This document shows positions 58,249-64,000 of a DNA stretch of 64,000 nucleotides, piece after piece. The notes under the pieces were generated by a model. The model was not told the DNA's origin and did not search any database. It was given only the letters and a program-made list of their open reading frames with translations. The stretch comes from JANMAT01 sp031359995 (GTDB lineage Bacteria > Actinomycetota > Acidimicrobiia > Acidimicrobiales > Ilumatobacteraceae). Every line of letters starts with the position of its first letter. Positions within the stretch are counted from its first letter, which is position 1. Location of the stretch: the NCBI GenBank assembly GCA_031359995.1, contig JANMAT010000094.1, positions 1-64,000 on the forward strand, written 5' to 3'. The position numbers were made by a program, and so were the translations under genes.

Positions 58249-58894
58249 CGCCGCCGTAGCGGTAGCGGTTCATCTGGTCGCGGACCTCGTCGAGCTGGGC
58301 GTCGCTCAGCACCCGAGGCTCGCCCAGCTGGCGGGCGTTCCAGTACAGCTGGCTCAACCACTCGAGCTTGGCGGCGCGGTCGTAGGCCTCGCGGGAGTGG
58401 CGCCCGTAGGCGAGGGCGCCGTGGTTGCCGAGCAGTGCGGCCGTGCGGCCGTCGAGCGCGGCGCGGCATGCGGCGGCCAGCTGGGGCGAGCCGAACACCA
58501 CGTAGGGCGCCACCCGCACCGGACCCCCGAGGGCCACGATGTCGTAGTGCACGGCGGGCAGCACGTCGAACACCGCGCCCACGGCGGTGGCGAACGGCGA
58601 GTGGGTGTGCATGACCGCGCGCGCCTTCGGCGCGGCCGAGTAGGTGGCCAGGTGCATGGCCACCTCGGTGGACGGCGTGTAGCCGTTGCCCTGCACGACC
58701 GAGCCGTTGCGGTCGACCACCACCATGCTGCCGGCGGTGAGGTCCTCGGGCGCGATGCCGCTCGGCGTGATCAAGATGTGGTCGTCGTCGAGGTGGCAGC
58801 TGGCGTTGCCCGACGTGCCGTTCGACAGGCCGTCGGCCACGGCCCGTCGCATCACGTCGACCAGGGCTTCGCGCCGCGTGGCTTCGTCGGTCAT
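58235..58894 (-). CDS. Class II aldolase/adducin-family protein
   Basis: A 219-residue zinc aldolase relative of FucA. Conserved blocks: GLSNGTSGNASCHLDDDHILITPSGI near 22-47, a Glu in TPSTEVAMHLATY near 73-85, the zinc pair HTHSPFATA near 96-104, and a third His in LLGNHGALAYG near 154-164. Family members split sugar phosphates such as fuculose-1-phosphate or ribulose-phosphate derivatives; the substrate is unclear. ATG 58894 overlaps the DUF2461 stop (ATGA). Confidence 0.87.
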   Translation of the reverse strand: MTDEATRREALVDVMRRAVADGLSNGTSGNASCHLDDDHILITPSGIAPEDLTAGSMVVVDRNGSVVQGNGYTPSTEVAMHLATYSAAPKARAVMHTHSPFATAVGAVFDVLPAVHYDIVALGGPVRVAPYVVFGSPQLAAACRAALDGRTAALLGNHGALAYGRHSREAYDRAAKLEWLSQLYWNARQLGEPRVLSDAQLDEVRDQMNRYRYGGVTPT

Positions 58895-59562
58895 CGCACC
58901 CACCGTTCGTCCTCGGGCGGCAGCTCGCTCGGGCCGACGTGGGCGTCGAGCCACGCGCACAGCGGCGCGGCACCCGACCACGCCTCCTCGACCTTCCTGC
59001 GACACGCGGCGGTGTGCATCCATGCCGCCGGCGTGAACGACCGCGTCACGATCAGTCCCTTGCGGCGCAGCAGCTCGATGCGGGGGTGGTCCTTGGGCCA
59101 GCCCCGCGGCGCCGTCTTCACCTCGGAGATGGCACCGGCCGTGTAGCCCTTCTTCGTGAGGGCGGCGACGATGCCGACCACCTTGGCGCCCGTTGCGGCC
59201 AGGTCGACGGCGGCGCGGAAGCGCTCGAGCTGATCGGCGGCCATCTGGTAGTAGCCGGCGCCGGCCAGGATGCCGCTGGCCGAGAACTGCACGTAGTAGA
59301 CCGTGCCGCCCTGGGCCTCGGACACGGCGCCCATGGCGGTCTTGTACGGGCTCTTGTCGGACGCGAAGCGCACGTCGCGGTTGGGACGAAACACGTGGAA
59401 CGGCCGGTACTTCTCGGGCACCTCGTCGAGCAGCGCCGCCATCGGTGCCTTGACCGCCGCCTCGTAGACGGCCTTGTTGGCCTGCCAGTAGTCGCGCGAG
59501 TTGTCGGCCTCGAGACCTTCGTAGAAGCGGAACGCCTCGACCGGGAAGCCACGGAACGTCAT
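58891..59562 (-). CDS. DUF2461 protein
   Basis: A 223-residue protein of the DUF2461 family, function unknown. It shows the family traits: an N-terminal FYEGLEADNSRDYWQANKAVYE near 13-34, FRPNRDVRFASDKSPYKTAMGA near 58-79, and YYVQFSASGILAGAGYYQMAADQLERFRAAV near 89-119. ATG 59562 has TATCGT exactly 7 nt upstream. It is co-transcribed and coupled with the class II aldolase gene. Confidence 0.87.
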   Translation of the reverse strand: MTFRGFPVEAFRFYEGLEADNSRDYWQANKAVYEAAVKAPMAALLDEVPEKYRPFHVFRPNRDVRFASDKSPYKTAMGAVSEAQGGTVYYVQFSASGILAGAGYYQMAADQLERFRAAVDLAATGAKVVGIVAALTKKGYTAGAISEVKTAPRGWPKDHPRIELLRRKGLIVTRSFTPAAWMHTAACRRKVEEAWSGAAPLCAWLDAHVGPSELPPEDERWVR

Positions 59563-59569
59563 GGCCGGC

Positions 59570-59575
59570 ACGATA
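59570..59575 (-). promoter_or_regulatory. -10 element of the DUF2461-aldolase operon
   Basis: TATCGT on the minus strand, 7 nt before ATG 59562. Confidence 0.5.
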
Positions 59576-59650
59576 CGCGGCGCGGCGGGTGGCACGCACC
59601 GTGCCGCCATCACCAACGCGCTGCGCCCCGTCGCGCCCTGACGGCCGCCG

Positions 59651-59656
59651 TAGTGT
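59651..59656 (+). promoter_or_regulatory. -10 element of the HerA-like gene
   Basis: TAGTGT, 6 nt before ATG 59663; divergent from the DUF2461 promoter 75 bp away. Confidence 0.5.
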
Positions 59657-59662
59657 GGGGTC

Positions 59663-62107
59663 ATGGCTGACCTCTTCATCGGCGAAGACATCGACGCGGC
59701 TGCCCACAAGCGCAACGGCACGAAGGTCTCGCTCCCCACGGCTGACTTCACGACCCACGGCGTCATCGTGGGCATGACCGGCTCGGGCAAGACCGGCTTG
59801 GGCGTCGTGCTGGTGGAGGAGGTGCTGCGCTCGGGCGTCCCGTGCCTGCTCATCGACCCCAAGGGCGACCTGACGAACCTGTTGCTCACCTTCCCGGACC
59901 TGGCGCCGGGCGACTTCCGACCGTGGGTCAACGAGTCCGACGCCCAGAAGGCCGGCCAGAGCTTGGACGACTTCGCCGCCGCCCAGGCCAAGACGTGGAC
60001 CGACGGTCTGGCCGGTTGGGGGCTCGGCGGCGCCGACATCGGCACCTTGCGGGCCAAGACGTCCTTCACGATCTACACGCCCGGCTCCACCATGGGCGTG
60101 CCCCTGAACCTGGTCGGCTCGCTCCAGGCGCCCACCGACACCGCCGATGCCGAGATCGTGGGCGACGAGATCGAGGGCTTCGTGACCGGGTTGCTCGCCC
60201 TGGTCGACATCGAGGCCGACCCGCTGTCGTCACGCGAGCACATCCTGCTCTCCAACCTCATCGACACCGCGTGGCAGCAGGGCAAGAACCTCGACCTGCC
60301 CACGCTGGTGGGCAGCATCCCGAACCCGCCCATCCGCAAGCTCGGCGTGTTCGACCTGGACTCGTTCTACCCGGCCAAGGACCGCATGGAGCTGGCCATG
60401 AAGCTCAACGGGCTCCTGGCGTCGTCATCGTTCGCGGCGTGGTCGCAGGGCGTGCCCGTCGACATGGACGCCATCCTGCGCCCGGGTGGCAGGCCGGCGG
60501 CGGCCATCGTGACCCTGGCCCACCTGTCCGACCAGGAACGCCAGTTCGCGCTGAGCCTGATCCTGTCGAAGCTCGTCACGTGGATGCGCCGCCAGTCGGG
60601 CACCACCGACCTGCGGGCTCTGCTCTACATGGACGAGGTCGCCGGCTACCTGCCCCCCACGGCCATGCCGCCCACCAAGAAGCCGATCATGCTGTTGATG
60701 AAGCAGGCGCGCGCCTTCGGCGTCGGCGTGGTGCTGGCCACCCAGAACCCGGTCGACATCGACTACAAGGCCATCACGAACGCCGGCACGTGGATGATCG
60801 GTCGCCTGCAGACCGAGCGCGACAAGGACCGACTGCTCGAAGGCATGACCGCGGCGGCCGGCACCGTCGACATCAGCGCGGTGGGCGACACGATCTCGGG
60901 CCTCGGCAAGCGCGAGTTCGTGCTGCGCCGCGCCGGCAAGGACAAGCCCGAGGTCTTCACCAGCCGGTGGGCCATGAGCTACCTGCGCGGCCCGCTCGAC
61001 CGCGAGCAGGTCCGCTCGCTCATGGCCGGCCACGGTGGTGGCCGCGCCACGGTCTTCTCGAGCGGTGTCACCGTCACGTCGGCACCGCCCGAGGCCGGCT
61101 CGCCGGCGGCGGCGCCGGCATCGGCGGTGGGTCCGGCCGCGGCGGCGCCGACGCTGGCCGACGACGAGACGACGGTGGCCCCCGAGGTCGCTTCGGGCAC
61201 GCCGGTGCGATGGGCCGATCCGGCCTCGCCGTGGTTGAAGGCGGTGGGTGCAGCCGACGGCGGCAACCGCTACGAGGCCGCCGCCGTGGCCCGCGTGCGC
61301 CTGCGGTTCGACGACGAGAAGGCCGACCTGGTCGCCGATCAGGAGTGGGAGGCGGTGCTGTTCCCGTTGGCCGCCCAGCCCGACGCGTCCACGGCGGTGG
61401 CCGTCGACTACGACGACCGCGACCTGCGCGACGGCGCGCCCGACGGCACCGTCTACGTGCTGCCCCAGGCACCCGTGAAGGATCGACGGTTCTGGACCGA
61501 TCTGCAGCGCAACCTCATCGACCACCTGGTCCGCAACCAGACGATGGAGGTGTTCGCCAACCGCGACCTGAAGCTCTACTCGCGCCCCGGCGAGACCCAG
61601 GACGACTTCGTGAAGCGCTGCCGCGAGGCGGCCGACGCCAAGGCCGACGAGCAGGCCGCGACCCTGCGCGACAAGTACGAGACCAAGGCCAAGACCATGC
61701 AGACCCAGCTGCAGACCGCGCAGGACAAGGCCGAGCTGCTGAAGGACCAGCAGCGGTCGAGCCGCGTGTCCGAGGTGGCGAGCGTGGCTGGCAGCATCCT
61801 GGGTAGCTTCCTCGGCGGCAAGAAGCGGGCCAGCGCGCTGTCGAAGGTGGCCGGCTCGCTCGGTGGCATGGCCAGCCGCCGCGGCCGGTCGAGCGCGGCG
61901 GCCGACCGCGTCGACGCGGTGGAGAACAAGTTGGAGCAGCTGCAGCACGACCTGGCCGACGTGGAGGCCGAGCTCACGCAGGAGATCACCGACATCCAGC
62001 AGGCGTGGAAGGCCAAGGCGGCCAACGTGCAGCCGGTGAACGTCACGCTGGAGAAGACCGACGTGAGCGTGGCCCAGCTCGTCCTCGCCTGGCTGCCCGT
62101 CGGCTGA
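59663..62107 (+). CDS. HerA-like (DUF87/FtsK-type) ATPase, orphan
   Basis: An 814-residue protein. The RecA-like domain has Walker A GMTGSGKTG near 37-45, LLIDPKGDL near 66-74 and Walker B ALLYMDEVAGY near 317-327; an arginine-finger-like region and NAGTWMIGRLQTERDKDRL near 374-392 follow. These features are typical of hexameric HerA-FtsK translocases. Beyond about 450 is an Ala/Pro linker and a mixed beta domain (about 515-620). The C-terminus has two coiled coils (about 655-705 and 750-790) around a Gly/Ala-rich hydrophobic patch (SVAGSILGSFLGG). No NurA nuclease or defence partner is adjacent, so its role is open. Confidence 0.82.
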   Translation: MADLFIGEDIDAAAHKRNGTKVSLPTADFTTHGVIVGMTGSGKTGLGVVLVEEVLRSGVPCLLIDPKGDLTNLLLTFPDLAPGDFRPWVNESDAQKAGQSLDDFAAAQAKTWTDGLAGWGLGGADIGTLRAKTSFTIYTPGSTMGVPLNLVGSLQAPTDTADAEIVGDEIEGFVTGLLALVDIEADPLSSREHILLSNLIDTAWQQGKNLDLPTLVGSIPNPPIRKLGVFDLDSFYPAKDRMELAMKLNGLLASSSFAAWSQGVPVDMDAILRPGGRPAAAIVTLAHLSDQERQFALSLILSKLVTWMRRQSGTTDLRALLYMDEVAGYLPPTAMPPTKKPIMLLMKQARAFGVGVVLATQNPVDIDYKAITNAGTWMIGRLQTERDKDRLLEGMTAAAGTVDISAVGDTISGLGKREFVLRRAGKDKPEVFTSRWAMSYLRGPLDREQVRSLMAGHGGGRATVFSSGVTVTSAPPEAGSPAAAPASAVGPAAAAPTLADDETTVAPEVASGTPVRWADPASPWLKAVGAADGGNRYEAAAVARVRLRFDDEKADLVADQEWEAVLFPLAAQPDASTAVAVDYDDRDLRDGAPDGTVYVLPQAPVKDRRFWTDLQRNLIDHLVRNQTMEVFANRDLKLYSRPGETQDDFVKRCREAADAKADEQAATLRDKYETKAKTMQTQLQTAQDKAELLKDQQRSSRVSEVASVAGSILGSFLGGKKRASALSKVAGSLGGMASRRGRSSAAADRVDAVENKLEQLQHDLADVEAELTQEITDIQQAWKAKAANVQPVNVTLEKTDVSVAQLVLAWLPVG

Positions 62108-62122
62108 GCGGCGACACCGCCC

Positions 62123-63550
62123 GTGCCGACGCTGGCCATCGATCAGGGGACCTCGGCCACCAAGGCGCTGGTGGTGGCCGAGGACGGCCAGGTGCTCGGC
62201 TCGGGCTCGGCCGCGCTCACCGTCGTGGCCGGCGCCGACGGTTCGGTGGAGGTCGACCCCATCGAGCTGTGGGACAGCGTCATCGCCGCCGGGCGCACCG
62301 CCCTGGCCGCCGCCGGCTCGCCCCGGCTCGACGCCGTGGGCCTCGCCAACCAGGGTGAGACGGTGCTGGCGTGGGACCGGGCCACGGGCGCGCCGCGCAG
62401 CCGCGCCGTCGTGTGGCAGGACGGGCGCTCGGTCACCGAGTGCGATGCCCGCCGCGACCACGCCGAGCGTCTGCACGCCATCACCGGCCTGCAGCTCGAC
62501 CCGTACTTCGTGGCGCCCAAGCTGGCGTGGCTGCGCCCGCGGGTCGGCGCCGACGCCACCATCACCACGACCGACGTGTGGCTGCTGCATCGGCTGTGCG
62601 GTGCGTTCGCCACCGACGTGTCCACCGCGTCGCGTTCGCTGCTGCTCGATCTGGACACCACCGGGTGGAGCGCCGAGGCGTGCGCGGTGTTCGGCCTGTC
62701 GCCTGACGATCTGCCCACTGTGGTCGACAACGCCGGCGTGCTGGGCGAGACCACCGTGTTCGGCCCCGTCGGCGTGCCGGTGGCCGGCGTGTGCGTCGAC
62801 CAGCAGGCGGCGCTGTTCGCCGAGGGCTGCCTGCGCGGTGGCGAGGCCAAGTGCACGTACGGCACCGGGGCGTTCCTGCTGGCCACCACCGACCGGGCGA
62901 CGCGCTCGGCCCACGGGTTGGTGGGCTGCGTGGCGTGGCGACTGGCCGGGGTGCCCACCTGGTGCCTGGATGCCCAGGTGTTCACGGTGGGCGCGGCCGT
63001 GCACTGGCTGCAGGAGCTCGGGCTCATCGCCGAGCCGTCCGACCTCGACCGCCTCGGCGGCACGGTGGTCGACAGCGGCGGCGTGCAGTTCGTGCCCGCG
63101 CTGGCCGGGTTGGGCGCGCCGTTCTGGAAGCCCGACGCCCGCGCCGCGTTCACGGGCCTGTCGCTGGCCACCGAACGGGCCCACGTGGTGCGGGCGGTGA
63201 TCGACGGCGTGGCCGCCAACGTGGCCTGGCTGGCCCGCACCGCCGGCGCCGATCTGGGCGCGCCGCTGCAGCGGCTGCGGGTCGACGGCGGGCTCACCCG
63301 CTCGCGCCTGCTGCTGCAGCGCCAGGCCGACCTGGCCCAGGTGCCCATCGAGGTCTACCCGTCGCCCGACGCCACCGCGCTCGGTGTGGCCGCGTTCGCC
63401 CGGCTCGGCATCGGCCAGGCGGCGACCGCCACCGACGCCGTCGGGGTGTGGGAGCCGTCGGTCATCGTCGAGCCGTCGATCGACGCGGCCGAGGCCGACG
63501 AGCGCCTGGCGGCGTGGCGGCGGGCGGCCGACGCCACGGCGGCACTGTGA
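62123..63550 (+). CDS. glpK: FGGY-family carbohydrate kinase, glycerol kinase-like
   Basis: A 475-residue sugar kinase, predicted to phosphorylate glycerol to glycerol-3-phosphate. The N-terminal domain has AIDQGTSATKALVV near 5-18 and GLANQGETVLAWDRATGAPRSRAVVWQDGR near 73-102, both in the glycerol kinase style. The second domain has CTYGTGAFLL near 250-259 and GLGAPFWKPDARAAFTGL near 329-346. GTG 62123 has no Shine-Dalgarno and lies 15 nt after the HerA-like gene. The next gene is a G3P dehydrogenase-like oxidoreductase overlapping by GTGA, which supports the glycerol assignment, although polyol kinases remain possible. Confidence 0.85.
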   Translation: MPTLAIDQGTSATKALVVAEDGQVLGSGSAALTVVAGADGSVEVDPIELWDSVIAAGRTALAAAGSPRLDAVGLANQGETVLAWDRATGAPRSRAVVWQDGRSVTECDARRDHAERLHAITGLQLDPYFVAPKLAWLRPRVGADATITTTDVWLLHRLCGAFATDVSTASRSLLLDLDTTGWSAEACAVFGLSPDDLPTVVDNAGVLGETTVFGPVGVPVAGVCVDQQAALFAEGCLRGGEAKCTYGTGAFLLATTDRATRSAHGLVGCVAWRLAGVPTWCLDAQVFTVGAAVHWLQELGLIAEPSDLDRLGGTVVDSGGVQFVPALAGLGAPFWKPDARAAFTGLSLATERAHVVRAVIDGVAANVAWLARTAGADLGAPLQRLRVDGGLTRSRLLLQRQADLAQVPIEVYPSPDATALGVAAFARLGIGQAATATDAVGVWEPSVIVEPSIDAAEADERLAAWRRAADATAAL

Positions 63551-64000
63551 ACGAGCTCACCGTCGACGTAGCCGTCATCGGTGCGGGCGTGGTCGGGTGC
63601 GCCACGGCCCGCCTGCTCGCCCACCACGATCTCGCCGTCGCGCTCGTGGAGGCCGGCCCGGACGTGGGGGCGGGCACGTCGAAGGCGAACACGGCCATCC
63701 TGCACACAGGCTTCGACGCCACCCCGGGCACGATCGAGTCGCGCCTCGTGGCCCGCGGGTCGAGCCTGCTGCGCGCCTACGCGGCGAGCGTCGGCATCGC
63801 CGTGGAGGAGACCGGCGGGCTGCTCGTGGCGTGGACCGACGAGCAGCTCGAGCGCCTGCCGGTGCTGCAGGCCAAGGCGGTGCAGAACGGCTACGACGCC
63901 ACCCGGCTGGTCGACGCGGCCGAGCTCGCCGCTCTCGAACCCCACCTGGGCCCCGGCGCGGTCGGGGCGCTGGCCGTGCCCGACGAGCACATCATCGACC
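63547..64000 (+). CDS. FAD-dependent glycerol-3-phosphate dehydrogenase-like protein (partial)
   Basis: The 5' end of a flavoprotein; 151 codons are visible and the frame is open at the window edge. GTG 63547 overlaps the kinase stop. The FAD-binding Rossmann fold reads DVAVIGAGVVGCATARLLA near 7-25, followed by SKANTAILHTGFDA near 48-61, a pattern of GlpA/GlpD-type enzymes that oxidise glycerol-3-phosphate to dihydroxyacetone phosphate. The C-terminal half, needed to tell GlpA from L-2-hydroxyglutarate oxidase relatives, lies outside. Confidence 0.85.
   Translation, partial: MNELTVDVAVIGAGVVGCATARLLAHHDLAVALVEAGPDVGAGTSKANTAILHTGFDATPGTIESRLVARGSSLLRAYAASVGIAVEETGGLLVAWTDEQLERLPVLQAKAVQNGYDATRLVDAAELAALEPHLGPGAVGALAVPDEHIID

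Noticed and set aside
59663..62107. HerA-like ATPase as part of an antiphage or HerA-NurA system
   Set aside because: No nuclease, Sir2, DUF4297 or other partner gene is adjacent; neighbours are metabolic.
60425..63184. Very long minus-strand open frame opposite the HerA-like and kinase genes
   Set aside because: Low-complexity Gly/His/Arg translation; both plus-strand genes have clear motifs and codon use.

Overview
The window is very GC-rich, uses many GTG starts and lies entirely in dense bacterial coding DNA. No rRNA, tRNA, IS element, prophage or CRISPR array was seen. The conserved blocks (ribF-truB-rbfA-infB-ylxR-nusA-rimP, ispG-rseP-dxr-cdsA-frr-pyrH-tsf-rpsB, comM-dprA-xerC-whiG) and the WhiG-type sigma factor point to an actinobacterium. 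Threonine-rich linkers, a Liv-type transporter and a Baeyer-Villiger monooxygenase fit a free-living Acidimicrobiia-like lineage, but that placement is inference. At least fifteen genes have a TAnnnT-like -10 hexamer 6-9 nt before the start codon, so leaderless transcription looks like the rule here.

Layout. 1-11 kb: translation and RNA-processing genes on the minus strand (ribF, truB, rbfA, DUF503, infB, ylxR, nusA, rimP), with small membrane proteins and a phosphoribosyltransferase fusion between them. A hairpin-rich leader with an intrinsic terminator lies before rimP-nusA. 11-17 kb: a divergent envelope redox module. One side is a methionine-repeat lipoprotein, a TlpA-like thioredoxin and CcdA; the other is an OmpR-type regulator, its histidine kinase and a YedY/MsrP-like molybdoenzyme. 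17-19.9 kb: manA, a lone cNMP-binding domain protein, a metallophosphoesterase and a truncated nucleoside phosphorylase. 19.9-33.1 kb: an unbroken minus-strand run of isoprenoid, lipid, translation and DNA-uptake genes. 33.3-45 kb: clpP, a beta-carbonic anhydrase, a PadR/HAAS-PASTA pair, two overlapping PLP enzymes, a beta-propeller lipoprotein, a membrane protein with a coupled upstream ORF, and a subtilase.

45-54.6 kb looks like a catabolic cassette. A Baeyer-Villiger monooxygenase faces an operon of a substrate-binding lipoprotein, a triple-fused LivH-LivM-LivG transporter, LivF, a type B carboxylesterase and a beta-lactamase-fold serine hydrolase. The simplest reading is uptake of a substrate, ketone-to-ester oxidation, then ester hydrolysis. 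54.8-64 kb holds a polytopic membrane protein, a deacetylase-like lipoprotein, a SufR-like regulator, a class II aldolase, a DUF2461 protein, an orphan HerA-like ATPase, and a glycerol kinase-like gene followed by a G3P dehydrogenase-like gene cut by the window edge.

Start sites were chosen from overlaps (ATGA/GTGA), Shine-Dalgarno matches or the -10 spacing. Very long antisense frames across this GC-rich DNA were treated as shadows.
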